A DNA stretch of 64,000 bases from Amycolatopsis azurea DSM 43854 (GCF_001995215.1 NZ_MUXN01000022.1:62001-126000), one strand, 5' to 3'; shown: positions 19,009-27,701, numbered from the stretch's first letter. Translations and numbers: made by a program. The notes: generated from the letters alone by a model not told the origin.

Positions 19009-20547
19009 ATGTCCGTCAACCGCCAGGACCTGTTGCGAGGCGCCGCCACCGCCGGTGCGCTGGGGCTGGCCTGGCCGTTGAGCTCACGGATGACGGTCGC
19101 GCAGGCAGAGGAGGCCGCGGCGGCGCTGGGCGCGACCTGGGACGAGGCGCCGTTCACGCTCGGTGTCGCGTCCGGCGACCCGGTGCCGTACGGCGTCGCC
19201 CTCTGGACCAGGCTCGCACCGAAACCGATGGAGTTCGAGCAGCCGCTGGACGACACCGTCGAGGTCGCCTGGGAGGTCGCCACCGATCGCGGGTTCCGCC
19301 GCCGCGTGGCCCGCGGGACGACAGCGGCCACCGCCGGACTCGGGCACAGCGTGCACGTCCCGGTGTCCGGGCTGGAGCCGGGCTCCCAGTACTACTACCG
19401 CTTCCAGGCGCTCGGCAAGGTCAGCCGGGTCGGCCGCACCCGCACGGCGCCGGTCGGGCCGGTCCGGCGGGTGCGGTTCGCCTCGGCGAACTGCCAGGCG
19501 TTCCACGACGGTTTCTACGCGGCGCACGCCGGGATCGCGCGCGAGGACCTCGATTTCGTCGTCCACCTCGGTGACTACGTCTACGAGCACGGCCAGGTCG
19601 GCGGGAACCCGCTGCGCGACCACGAAGGTCCCGAGGTGCTGACGCTGCCGGCGTACCGGCGGCGGCACGCGCTCTACAAGTCCGACCCCTCGCTCCGGGA
19701 CGCCCACGCGGCCCACCCCTGGTTCATCACCTGGGACGATCACGAGGTCGTCAACGACTACAGCGGGACCACCCCGTCGCTGCGGGCGCGGCGGTCGGCG
19801 GCGTACCAGGCGTGGTTCGAGCACATGCCGGTCCGGCCGGACCACCCCTCGACGCCGCGGATCCACCGGCAGCGCCGCTGGGGCGATCTGCTGGACCTGT
19901 CCATTTTGGATCTGCGGCAGTACCGGTCGGCGCAGAACCTGCCCGACGGGACGATCCTCGGCGCGGACCAGAAGGGGTGGCTCAAGGACCAGGTGACCGG
20001 TGCGGGCGAGGCATGGCACTGCTGGGTGAACTCGATCATGCTGAGCCAGCTGGCGAAGCCGGGCGGCGGTGGCTACATGTTCACGGACCAGTGGGACGGC
20101 TTCCTCGCCGAGCGCAAAGAGGTGCTGACCCACGTGGCCCAGAGCGGCCTCGAAGACCTCGTGGTGATCACCGGCGACTGGCACTCCGCGTTCGTCGACG
20201 ACATCCTCCCGGACTTCGCTGATCCGTCCACCCCGGTGATCGGCACGGAGTTCACCGCGCATTCGGTCACCTCCGGCGCCTACTCCCCCGAGTGGAACGC
20301 CACGAACGGGCCGAAGATGGGCGCGGCGAACCCGCACCTGAAGTACTTCGAAGGCGACCGGTACGGCTACGACGTCTACGAGGTCACGCCCCGCCGCTGG
20401 AGCACGCACATGCGGGTGATCGGCGATCGGCGCGACCCGCGTTCGCCGGTGAGCACCCTGACGACGTTCCATGTCGACCGCGGGAAGCCGGGATCCTACG
20501 AGGACCGGGCCACGATCACGTCTCCCGCGCAGTACCGGCGGCGCTAG
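19009..20547 (+). CDS. phoD: PhoD-type alkaline phosphatase (phosphodiesterase)
   Basis: This exported enzyme of 512 residues hydrolyses phosphomono- and diesters and usually serves phosphate scavenging or wall teichoic acid turnover. Metal-site segments visible in order are SANCQAFHDGFYAAH, VHLGDYVYEHG, FITWDDHEVVNDYSG and ITGDWHSAFVDD. The ATG at 19009 follows GAGGAGACC. The N-terminus MSVNRQDLLRGAATAG looks like a Tat signal in which the usual twin arginine is replaced by N-R-Q, so the export route is uncertain. No Pho box was recognised upstream. Confidence 0.9.
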   Translation: MSVNRQDLLRGAATAGALGLAWPLSSRMTVAQAEEAAAALGATWDEAPFTLGVASGDPVPYGVALWTRLAPKPMEFEQPLDDTVEVAWEVATDRGFRRRVARGTTAATAGLGHSVHVPVSGLEPGSQYYYRFQALGKVSRVGRTRTAPVGPVRRVRFASANCQAFHDGFYAAHAGIAREDLDFVVHLGDYVYEHGQVGGNPLRDHEGPEVLTLPAYRRRHALYKSDPSLRDAHAAHPWFITWDDHEVVNDYSGTTPSLRARRSAAYQAWFEHMPVRPDHPSTPRIHRQRRWGDLLDLSILDLRQYRSAQNLPDGTILGADQKGWLKDQVTGAGEAWHCWVNSIMLSQLAKPGGGGYMFTDQWDGFLAERKEVLTHVAQSGLEDLVVITGDWHSAFVDDILPDFADPSTPVIGTEFTAHSVTSGAYSPEWNATNGPKMGAANPHLKYFEGDRYGYDVYEVTPRRWSTHMRVIGDRRDPRSPVSTLTTFHVDRGKPGSYEDRATITSPAQYRRR

Positions 20548-20548
20548 G

Positions 20549-20599
20549 CCGAAAGAGGAGCGACGAGACTCAGAAGAGGGGCGGGGGACGCTCTTTCGG
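20549..20599 (+). terminator. Possible terminator after phoD
   Basis: CCGAAAGAG at 20549-20557 pairs with CTCTTTCGG at 20591-20599 immediately after the phoD stop. The loop is long (33 nt) and there is no T-tract, so this is a weak call. Confidence 0.35.
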
Positions 20600-20712
20600 A
20601 GCAGCGCGGCTCACCGCCCGCGTTCTCGTTTCACCTGCCCGATGAATTCACGACAATTCTTCCGTGCGGTTAATCTGAGCTTTCCATTGGGAACGATCCG
20701 CGGGAGAAAGCA

Positions 20713-21054
20713 ATGAAGAAGAAAATCGCCGCTTTAGTCATGGCCGCCTTTTCGGCGGCCGGATTCCTGGCCGCTTCACCGGCCTCCGCGGCGACCGAAG
20801 GCCAGTTCCCGCCCTACGGATGCGACAGCAACCGCTACGGAATCGTCTTCGGTGAGGCGATTTCCCTGACCTGCTTCTCCTTGCCGAGACACTCGGAAAC
20901 CTATCGGGTGGTCGCGCACTGCACCTCGGGATCGTCCCTGTGGTTCACCGTCGGACATTGGGTTCCGGTCGGCTTCGGCACGTCGACGGCGGAATGTCGT
21001 GGCGGCCTGCTCGCGAATGCCTACGTCGCCGGATATCACGTAGACGACTTCTAA
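20713..21054 (+). CDS. Small secreted protein of unknown function
   Basis: This 113-residue protein has a clear signal peptide (MKKKIAALVMAAFSAAGFLAASPASAA) ending at an AxA cleavage site. The mature part of about 87 residues has four cysteines (DSNRY preceded by C, LTCFS, AHCTS, AECRG), suggesting two disulfides. I do not recognise the family. The local base composition is less GC-rich than in neighbouring genes (TTTCGG, AAATC codons), which could mark acquisition or a low-constraint secreted factor. GGGAGAAAGCA precedes the ATG. Confidence 0.75.
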   Translation: MKKKIAALVMAAFSAAGFLAASPASAATEGQFPPYGCDSNRYGIVFGEAISLTCFSLPRHSETYRVVAHCTSGSSLWFTVGHWVPVGFGTSTAECRGGLLANAYVAGYHVDDF

Positions 21055-21091
21055 TATCCGAATGAAACGATGTTGATCTTGCGCCGGGCGT

Positions 21092-21955
21092 TCAGCGTCC
21101 GCTCCCGGCGGGTCCCCACCGGCCCACTTCCGCGGTGAGCCACCGATGCAGGGAAAAGGCCAGTTCGACCGGCGCGTCGAACTGGATGAGGTGCCCGGCG
21201 TCCGGGATGACGTCGAGAAGGGCGCCGGGAATCGCGTTCGCGAGCTGCTCCGCCCGGTCCACCGGGATCCACGTGTCGTCCGCTCCCCAGATCACCTTCA
21301 CCGGCAAGTCGAGTTCCGGATAGCGGTCCTGGATCTCGTCGGTGTAGCGGACGTCCGCCTCGGCGATCTGCCGGTAGAAGGCGCGTTGCCCTTCCGTGTC
21401 CAGCCACGGCCCGGTCAGCGTGTCCAGTTGCGCGCGGGTGAGACCACGATGGGAGGCCGTCCCGATGTAGGACTCCAGGGCGCCCTTGTGCACCGTCGGG
21501 GGCTGCGCCTGGAAGACGTCGGCGTTCTCCGCGACGAGCCGGAAGAACTCCGATCCCCACGGCCGCAACGCGACGACGTCCACCAGGGCGAGCGAGGCGT
21601 ATTCGGCACCGTGCAGCAACTTCGCGCGCAGGGAAACAGCCCCGCCGTAGTCGTGGGCGATCACGTGCGGGGCCGTCAGCCCCCAATACCCGAGGAGGTC
21701 CGCGAAGAGCTCGCCCTGCGTCCCAAGATCGACGGCGTGACCAGGTTCCTTCGACGAGCGGCCGTAGCCCGGCATGTCCCAGACGTGGACGGTGAACTCC
21801 TCGCTGAGCGCTCGCGCGAAAGGCGCCCACAGCTGCGCCGACCAAGGTGTCCCATGGCACAGCACCACCGGGGCGCCTTCGCCGAGGCGTTCCCACGCCA
21901 CCGAACGGCCACGCCACTCATACGTCCGCGACAACTCGAGCTCACCGAAAGCCAT
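21092..21955 (-). CDS. Alpha/beta hydrolase with aspartate nucleophile (dehalogenase/epoxide hydrolase-like)
   Basis: This 287-residue alpha/beta hydrolase has an oxyanion motif CHGTPWSAQLW and a nucleophile elbow AHDYGG in which aspartate (D102) replaces serine. The C-terminal histidine is in PDAGHLIQFDAP, and an acidic residue lies in WGADDTWIP. An Asp nucleophile is the hallmark of haloalkane/fluoroacetate dehalogenases and epoxide hydrolases, so hydrolysis through a covalent aspartyl-ester is likely. The substrate cannot be told. The ATG at 21955 (MAFGELELS) is chosen over upstream starts that would run into the ANTAR gene end. Confidence 0.88.
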   Translation of the reverse strand: MAFGELELSRTYEWRGRSVAWERLGEGAPVVLCHGTPWSAQLWAPFARALSEEFTVHVWDMPGYGRSSKEPGHAVDLGTQGELFADLLGYWGLTAPHVIAHDYGGAVSLRAKLLHGAEYASLALVDVVALRPWGSEFFRLVAENADVFQAQPPTVHKGALESYIGTASHRGLTRAQLDTLTGPWLDTEGQRAFYRQIAEADVRYTDEIQDRYPELDLPVKVIWGADDTWIPVDRAEQLANAIPGALLDVIPDAGHLIQFDAPVELAFSLHRWLTAEVGRWGPAGSGR

Positions 21956-21983
21956 GATCGCGATCGTAGTGGTGACGGCCTGG

Positions 21984-22901
21984 TCAGTCGGGCAATTCCA
22001 GTTCCGCATGCCGCTTGGACAGCATCTCCGCCAGTTCCCGGAGTTTGATGTTCATGTTCTGCGACGTGTGCCGCAGCACCTCGAACGCCTCCGCCGCGTC
22101 GATCCCGCGCCGCGCCATCAGGATCCCCTTGGCCTGCCCGATCGCGTCCCTGCTGTCCAGCGCCTGCTGGAGCTGCTCCTCCTGGAGCTGACCGCGGGTG
22201 ACCGCGTGCGTGGTCGCCAGCGCCAGCGACGCGTGCGTCGCCAGGAGCAACAGCACGTCGCGGTCGGGCCTCGCGATGCCGTGCGGACGTCGCGAGTACA
22301 CGTTCAGCGCCCCGGAAAGGTCCGAACTCGACGCGTCCGGCAGCAGGGCCGTCGAAACCAGCGAGTGGAAACCCAGCGACGCGGCGGCCGGGCCGAAACG
22401 CGGCCAGCGGGCGTCTTCGGCGAGGTTGTCGCTGAAGGCCGCCGCCGGTCCCGAAACCCGCGCCGCTTCGACACAGGCACCCTCGCCGTACTGGTACTGC
22501 AACTGGTCCAGCTCACCGGCGATCTCGTCGGTCCTCACCGGTGTGTGGAACCCGCCGTCGGGATCGAGCAGGGTGACGCTCACCAGATCGGCGCCCGGTA
22601 CCAGGTCCCGCGTCGCGAAAACCACCCGTTCGAGTACCGCGGCGACCGAGCCGGAATCCAGCAACGCCCTGGTCAGGGATACGAACTGCTTAACCAGTGG
22701 CCCGGCGATGAGCCGAGCGCCGTTTTCGGAGATCACCGGCAGGTCGCCGTCGCCGACATCCTCGACGAATCGGTTCTTGTCCTGCTGCCAGTCGACTTCA
22801 TCGGCCAAAGCCCGCCTCTCCCACTTCTGCACATCGGCGTGATGCACCACGGGAGTCACCGGCGGGAACCGGCGCCGAGCGCGCACCATCAACCGCCGCA
22901 A
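21984..22901 (-). CDS. GAF-ANTAR domain regulator
   Basis: This protein of about 305 residues has a GAF sensor domain (around VLERVVFATRDLVPGADLVSVTLL to SRRPHGIARPDRDVLLLLATHASLAL) followed by a C-terminal ANTAR domain (LQQALDSRDAIGQAKGILMARRGIDAAEAFEVLRHTSQNMNIKLRELAEML). ANTAR proteins bind paired hexaloop RNA hairpins and prevent transcription termination. The target RNA is not evident nearby. The start is uncertain; internal GTG/TTG codons are possible. It is divergent from a SpoIIE-like phosphatase, which suggests a shared stress or developmental signalling theme. Confidence 0.85.
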   Translation of the reverse strand: MRRLMVRARRRFPPVTPVVHHADVQKWERRALADEVDWQQDKNRFVEDVGDGDLPVISENGARLIAGPLVKQFVSLTRALLDSGSVAAVLERVVFATRDLVPGADLVSVTLLDPDGGFHTPVRTDEIAGELDQLQYQYGEGACVEAARVSGPAAAFSDNLAEDARWPRFGPAAASLGFHSLVSTALLPDASSSDLSGALNVYSRRPHGIARPDRDVLLLLATHASLALATTHAVTRGQLQEEQLQQALDSRDAIGQAKGILMARRGIDAAEAFEVLRHTSQNMNIKLRELAEMLSKRHAELELPD

Positions 22902-23178
22902 CCAACCCGGTTACCGGCGGATCGGCGCTAACTTCTCAACGCTCAGAACCGCTTTCGGAAGCCGACCTTAGCCGAGTGCGATCACCTCGCCTACCGCGAC
23001 CCACGTTCGGCCCGTCCCGGATCGGCTCGCCCGGTCGCGTCGTCGACGAACCGCTCCGCCACCTGGCGTAATTCGACGTTCTCCCGCTGGGACCGGACCA
23101 CCGACAACGCTCATGTTTCACACCGGGCATCGGTTGGTACCCGGTTCTCACGTTGCCGAGAACCCGGGGGTGATCACC

Positions 23179-24609
23179 GTGGCCTCGCTCCAGGCAGAGG
23201 AGCAACGCCGGATCGTCGCGGCCTGTTTCGCGCGGACCGGGCTCACCCTGGAACAGCTGTGGCTGAGGTACTTCGCGCTGGGTGGCGACGTCAGCGAGCT
23301 CGAACTGGAGGCGTTCCTGCAAGGGCTGGTCCCCCTGCCCAGGATCCAGCGCGACATGGTGGCTCACGCGGTCAACGAGCGGCTCGAAGAGGTCTCCGGC
23401 GTCCGCCAAGCGCCATATAGCCGCGCGGCGGCCGGCGAGAAGACTCGCCCTCGTGGTCCCTTGGCGGCGCTGGTGGGACTTCTCGACGGTGCCCACCGGG
23501 CCCCGCCGGAGCGCTTGCCCGAGATCATCGCCGCGGCGGGCCGGGCGCTGGACCTCGAGATCACCGTTTACCTCGTCGACCACGACCAACGGCAGCTCAT
23601 CCCGCTCCCCGGCGGGCCGGCACCGGACCGGGTGCCGCTGGACATCGAGGCCGGCACGGCGGGCCGGGCGTACCGGCACGCCGACACCATGCCCGCCGAG
23701 GAGCCGGGAGGGCCGCGGTTGTGGACCGTGCTGCTGGACGGCGACGAACGCCTGGGCGTGCTCGAAGTCGAAGCCGACGCGGACACCGACCTCCACGACC
23801 CCGCCCTGCGAACCCAGTGCCGGTGGCTCGCGTCGCTGTCCGGCCACCTTCTCGCCGGCGCGAGGAGGCACGGCGACGGCCTCGACACACTGCTGCGCCG
23901 ACGACCGTCCAGCCCCACCGCGGACCTGCTCCGGCAGAACCTGCCTCCGTCGACCGCGGCGACACGCGACGTCGTGGTGGCGGGCGGTGTCGAGCCCGTC
24001 CGCGACGTTCGCGGCACCGCCTTCGACTATGCCCTTTCCGAGACGACGGCGTGGCTGGCGATCTTCGACGCCGGCCGCGACGCCGCGCGCGCGGGCCTGG
24101 TGGTCTCCGCCGCGCTCGTGGCTTGCCGATCCGCTCGCCGCGAGGGTCGCGGGCTGCGCGATCAGGAGGCCGCCGTCGACAGAGCGCTGTCGACGCAGTT
24201 CGGTGACGGCGCCTTGGTCCGCGGCACGCTGGCCGAACTGAACCTGGCCGACGGCACCCTGCGTTGTCTCCAGGCGGGCGGTGAACCACCGCTCGTCCTC
24301 GGCGCCGACCGTGAACTGGCCACAGTGGACAGTGTGCGGCGCCCGTCGTTCGGCGCCGGGCCGCTCGGCCGGATCACGACCACCCGGTTGCGCCCCGGAG
24401 ACCTCTTGGCCCTGCACACCGAAGGGCTCTCGGGTGCGCGTGCCGCCGACGGCGCGCGGTTCGCGCTCGCCGGATGCCTGGACGCCCACGCCAGGCAGGT
24501 ACCGCCCGAAACCGTCCGGCGCGTGCTTCAGGCGGCGAAGCACCACTGCCACAACGGTTTCACCGGCGACGCCGGTCTGCTGATCGCTCGCTGGTCAAGC
24601 CGCTCTTGA
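23179..24609 (+). CDS. SpoIIE-like PP2C serine phosphatase
   Basis: This protein of about 476 residues has an N-terminal helical region, a central GAF-like sensor (LPEIIAAAGRALDLEITVYLVD) and a C-terminal PP2C/SpoIIE phosphatase domain recognisable in LNLADGTLRCLQAGGEPPLVL, RLRPGDLLALHTEGLSGARAADG and FTGDAGLLIARW. Such enzymes dephosphorylate anti-sigma antagonists in partner-switching pathways. No kinase or antagonist is adjacent. The start is set at the GTG at 23179 because GGGGGTGATC at 23166-23175 closely matches the extended anti-Shine-Dalgarno complement; an ATG at 23113 is the upstream alternative. Confidence 0.85.
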   Translation: MASLQAEEQRRIVAACFARTGLTLEQLWLRYFALGGDVSELELEAFLQGLVPLPRIQRDMVAHAVNERLEEVSGVRQAPYSRAAAGEKTRPRGPLAALVGLLDGAHRAPPERLPEIIAAAGRALDLEITVYLVDHDQRQLIPLPGGPAPDRVPLDIEAGTAGRAYRHADTMPAEEPGGPRLWTVLLDGDERLGVLEVEADADTDLHDPALRTQCRWLASLSGHLLAGARRHGDGLDTLLRRRPSSPTADLLRQNLPPSTAATRDVVVAGGVEPVRDVRGTAFDYALSETTAWLAIFDAGRDAARAGLVVSAALVACRSARREGRGLRDQEAAVDRALSTQFGDGALVRGTLAELNLADGTLRCLQAGGEPPLVLGADRELATVDSVRRPSFGAGPLGRITTTRLRPGDLLALHTEGLSGARAADGARFALAGCLDAHARQVPPETVRRVLQAAKHHCHNGFTGDAGLLIARWSSRS

Positions 24610-24615
24610 GGCGGT

Positions 24616-25170
24616 TCAGCCGCTGAATTCGACGTCTTCGGTCTTGACCGTCCCTCCCTTCCGGCCCGGCGCCGCCTGGTAACGCCAGTACAGGTTCGTG
24701 TGCGCGATGACCTGCTCCGGCGTCGGCGCTCCCCATTCCGTCTTGTCCACCGTCGTGTGCGCGTCGCCGACCAGCGTCGCGTCGTAGCCGCGGACCAGGG
24801 CGCCGTGCAACGTCGAGCGGATGCAGGCGTCGGTCTCCGCCCCGACGACCACGAGGCGCCCGACGCCGCGTTCGGCCAGCACCTTCTCCAGATCGGTGTC
24901 CTCGAAGGAGTCTCCGTAGGACTTTTCGACGCGGGGCTCGGCCGCCTCGGGAACCAGTTCGGGGACGATGCGCCATTCTTCGCTGCCGTGCACGAGCCCC
25001 TCGTCGGAATGCCGCACCCAGACGACCGGGACTTCTTCCTTCCGTGCCTTGCCGACGAGAACGCCGATGTTCGCGACCACGGCGTCGCGTTCGTGGCCTT
25101 CGTCGACGACGGCGTTCTGGACGTCGACGACCAGGAGCGCGGTGTTCGGCCGGTTGTCGAGAGTGGTCAT
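24616..25170 (-). CDS. Isochorismatase-family cysteine hydrolase
   Basis: This 184-residue enzyme of the isochorismatase/nicotinamidase fold has the catalytic aspartate D16 in LLVVDVQNAV, a lysine in VEKSYGDSF, and the nucleophilic cysteine in GAETDACIRST. Most such stand-alone proteins hydrolyse amides or are of unknown specificity. No siderophore genes are adjacent, so an isochorismatase role is not supported. CTGGAGGG precedes the ATG. It converges on the SpoIIE-like gene with a 6-nt gap. Confidence 0.92.
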   Translation of the reverse strand: MTTLDNRPNTALLVVDVQNAVVDEGHERDAVVANIGVLVGKARKEEVPVVWVRHSDEGLVHGSEEWRIVPELVPEAAEPRVEKSYGDSFEDTDLEKVLAERGVGRLVVVGAETDACIRSTLHGALVRGYDATLVGDAHTTVDKTEWGAPTPEQVIAHTNLYWRYQAAPGRKGGTVKTEDVEFSG

Positions 25171-25237
25171 GACGGGTATCCCTCCAGGTCAGGCTGCTGC
25201 GCCAGACCCTAACCCGGACCACCGACAAAACCGTCGA

Positions 25238-26065
25238 TCAAGCTCCCGGGACGGCCGAGGCCTTCGCGTTGCGCTGGACGTCGGACCACGCGCCGTCACG
25301 GCACAACCCGCAGGAAGGGCCGAAGAACTCCGCCCGGGCCCGCTCGTCTCCGGAAAGCCAGAACCGGAACCACGCGGTGATCGCGCCGCGGAACCCGCCA
25401 CCGTCACCGACGGGCGTGAAGTGGGTCGCCCCGGCGAGTTCGCCGTAGATCGCGGGCACCTGGTCCGCGAGGCGATACCGCGGGATGACGAGCAGCCCGG
25501 GAACGACGATGATGTCGAACTGGCCCCCGAGGAAGAACGCGGGTCCCTTCAACGCGGTGGCGGAGCCCTGCGGGCCCGGCTCGATCGGGATCGTGGCGGT
25601 GACGCGCGGGTCCGCGCCGGCGGCGATCGCCCCGCCACCGCCCTGGGAGTGACCGGTGGCGCCGATGTGCGCGGTGTCGATCTTCCCCTGATAGCGGCTG
25701 CCGGGCCGGGAGTTCTCGGCGATCAACGTCGTGGCACCGGCCAGCATCTCGGCACCGGAACCCGCGTTCGGCGTGTCGGCCGCCGCCACCACGAACCCGT
25801 GCGAGGCCAGATGGCGCAACAGGCCGTCGTAGGTCTTCGGACTCGCACCGGTTCCGTTGCCCCACAAGATCACTGGGTGCTTCTCCAGCCGCGAAGGCCG
25901 GTACACGGTGTGCGTGCTGTCGAGGGCCTCGACGGTCACCGCGAAGGGGCCCGGCTCGCTCCACTGGTCCGCGATCCCGGTCGCGGCCGTCGCGGCGGGC
26001 GTGATGCCCACGGTCGCGAGCGCGACCATCCCGGCGATCAAAGTCCGTGCGCGCAGTCTCCCCAT
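25238..26065 (-). CDS. Secreted alpha/beta hydrolase (lipase/cutinase-like)
   Basis: This 275-residue protein has a signal peptide (MGRLRARTLIAGMVALATVGITPAATAA) and an alpha/beta hydrolase core with HPVILWGNGTGASP, the nucleophile elbow ATGHSQGGGGAIAAGA and ELAGATHFTPVGDG carrying the histidine. The Gly-His-Ser-Gln-Gly elbow followed by Gly-Gly resembles PET-hydrolase/cutinase and chlorophyllase-like families, so an exported polyester or lipid esterase is plausible. Two cysteines near the C-terminus (CGLC) could form a disulfide. The start is the ATG at 26065. Confidence 0.85.
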   Translation of the reverse strand: MGRLRARTLIAGMVALATVGITPAATAATGIADQWSEPGPFAVTVEALDSTHTVYRPSRLEKHPVILWGNGTGASPKTYDGLLRHLASHGFVVAAADTPNAGSGAEMLAGATTLIAENSRPGSRYQGKIDTAHIGATGHSQGGGGAIAAGADPRVTATIPIEPGPQGSATALKGPAFFLGGQFDIIVVPGLLVIPRYRLADQVPAIYGELAGATHFTPVGDGGGFRGAITAWFRFWLSGDERARAEFFGPSCGLCRDGAWSDVQRNAKASAVPGA

Positions 26066-26154
26066 GATGGTCACCGTCCCGTTCCGCCCGGGCCCCGTTG
26101 CCCGCGACAATCCCTTCCCAGGGTGTCGGTCCGGTCACCGTGAGTCCATGGGAC

Positions 26155-26188
26155 CGATCACAAGATCGGGCGGGAGACCTTGTGATCG
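26155..26188. repeat. 10-bp inverted repeat upstream of the secreted hydrolase gene
   Basis: CGATCACAAG (26155-26164) and CTTGTGATCG (26179-26188) pair perfectly with a 14-nt loop, about 90 nt upstream of the hydrolase start. It could be an operator or an mRNA hairpin. No adjacent regulator gene explains it. Confidence 0.5.
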
Positions 26189-26238
26189 AGGGGAAGGCAG
26201 CGTGTCGGGTGCCAGGTCCGCTCAAGCCTCTGCGGGGG

Positions 26239-26300
26239 AGCAAGGGACCTTTGCTCACGTTAGTTAGCGTGCTGATCAACGTGAGCAAAGGTCCCTTGCT
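26239..26300. repeat. Perfect 23-bp inverted repeat with AGCAAGGGACCTTTGCT core
   Basis: Arms 26239-26261 and 26278-26300 are exact reverse complements around a 16-nt loop. The left arm shares 20 identical bases (GGAGCAAGGGACCTTTGCTC, from 26237) with the hairpin near 61265, so the element is dispersed. Confidence 0.85.
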
Positions 26301-26341
26301 ATCACTTGGGCTCGCTCTCGGGCCAGCTCGGCTGGACGTAA

Positions 26342-26393
26342 GTCCGTGAAGGCCTCCTTACCTACCCTGAAGGTGAAGGAGGCCTTCACGGAC
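26342..26393. repeat. Perfect 18-bp inverted repeat with AAGGCCTCCTT core
   Basis: Arms 26342-26359 (GTCCGTGAAGGCCTCCTT) and 26376-26393 pair without mismatch around a 16-nt loop. It is closely related to the GTGAAGGCCCCCTTCA hairpin at 50380-50428. It lies downstream of neither flanking gene, so it is not an obvious terminator. Confidence 0.8.
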
Positions 26394-26519
26394 CCTGGGT
26401 CCCTCAAGGGGCCTTCACGGAGCTAGGCGCAAGCAAGGGAGCCTTCACAACGCGCGATCAAGGAAGGACAGCAGCGGCCTCGACACCACATTCGAGTTGC
26501 ACTCGACTGTCCACTGTGG

Positions 26520-27701
26520 TCACCCGAACGTCGACAACCCGTCCAGCAGCCTGTCGACGTCCTCCGCGCTGGTGTACGGTGCCAGCCCGACCCGGAGTGC
26601 CGGGTCCTCCAGCTTCAAGGCCGCGAAGACTTCGTAGGCGTAGAAAGACCCCGCAGGGGCGACGATCTTCCGTTCGGCGAGACGCCGTTGCGCCTCGCGC
26701 TCGCGGCCCCCGAGACCCAGCAGGATGGTCGGGGTCCGGTCGGCCGCCTTGCAGTGGACGGTGATCGCGCCCCCCAGCCCCTCCTCCAGTTTCGTACGCA
26801 GCGTGATTTCGTTGTCGTGCAAGGACTTCAGCGAGTTGGTCAGCCGCTCTCGCCGTGCTCCGCCCGCTCCCGGGTCCATGGCGGCGAGGAAGTCCACCGC
26901 GGCCGTCGCACCCGCGAGGAGTTCATAGGGCAGGGTGCCGAATTCGAAGCGTTCGGGCACGGTGTCCGGCGACGGCATGAGCTTGTCCGGCTCGACCGTT
27001 TCGAGCAGGGCCGGAGCCGCGCCGAGCACCCCGCAGTGCGGGCCGAGGAACTTGTACGGCGAGCAGACGAAGAAGTCCGCCCCCAGCGCGGGAACGTCCA
27101 CCAGATCGTGGGCGGCGTAGTGCACTCCGTCCACGAACACCAGCGCCCCGGCGTCGTGCGCGAGGTCGGCGATCCGGCGGATCGGCGGTTTGGTGCCGAG
27201 GACGTTCGAGGCCGCCGTGACCGCGACCAGCCTGGTCCGCTCGGTGAGGACGAGCGAATCGAGGTCGAGTTCGGTGGTTTCGGGGTCGATGTCGAGCCAG
27301 CGGACGGTCATCCCGGCCCGTTCGGCGGCCTGGACCCAGGGCCGGACGTTGGCGTCGTGATCGAGACGGCTGACGACGATCTCGTCGCCCTCCCGCCAGT
27401 TCTTGGCCAGGTGGCGGGAAAAGTCATACGTCAGCTGAGTGGCGCTGCGGCCGTGGACGACGCCTTCGGCCGGAACGTTCAGGAAGTCGGCGTACGCGGC
27501 GCGGAAGCCGGTGATGGCGTTCTCCGCGTTGAGTTCGGACGGGTTGACCGTGCCCCTGTTCGACAGTGGAGCGGTCAGGGTCCCGGCGATGGCGTCGGCG
27601 ACGGGCCGGGGTGTCTGGGTACCCGCGGGCCCGTCGAAGAAGGCGGTTCCGTCGGCGAGGGAAGGGAAGTGGAGCCGGAGGGCGGCGACGTCGATGGCCA
27701 T
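26520..27701 (-). CDS. Cysteine desulfurase-like class V aminotransferase
   Basis: This 393-residue PLP enzyme of the class V (SufS/NifS-like) fold has the cofactor-binding D191-G-V-H194 and the Schiff-base lysine K217 in CSPYKFLGPHCGVLG. It fits the cysteine-desulfurase-like family often found alone in actinobacteria. The mobile loop cysteine expected of true desulfurases is not apparent at the usual C-terminal position, so the reaction is uncertain. No suf/isc genes are nearby. The N-terminus MAIDVAALRLHFPSLADGTAF is typical of the family. Confidence 0.87.
   Translation of the reverse strand: MAIDVAALRLHFPSLADGTAFFDGPAGTQTPRPVADAIAGTLTAPLSNRGTVNPSELNAENAITGFRAAYADFLNVPAEGVVHGRSATQLTYDFSRHLAKNWREGDEIVVSRLDHDANVRPWVQAAERAGMTVRWLDIDPETTELDLDSLVLTERTRLVAVTAASNVLGTKPPIRRIADLAHDAGALVFVDGVHYAAHDLVDVPALGADFFVCSPYKFLGPHCGVLGAAPALLETVEPDKLMPSPDTVPERFEFGTLPYELLAGATAAVDFLAAMDPGAGGARRERLTNSLKSLHDNEITLRTKLEEGLGGAITVHCKAADRTPTILLGLGGREREAQRRLAERKIVAPAGSFYAYEVFAALKLEDPALRVGLAPYTSAEDVDRLLDGLSTFG

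Larger units (their letters stand above)
26066..26519. other. Intergenic region with three long inverted repeats
   Basis: These 454 bases separate two minus-strand genes. They have no convincing coding frame. They contain the hairpins at 26155-26188, 26239-26300 and 26342-26393, listed separately, plus a partial further copy of the GGCCTTCACGGA motif around 26408-26421. The promoter of the secreted hydrolase should lie near 26070-26150. Confidence 0.6.

Noticed and set aside
24616..25170. Siderophore isochorismatase
   Set aside because: No ent/dhb genes or carrier protein domain are nearby. The protein is a stand-alone family member.
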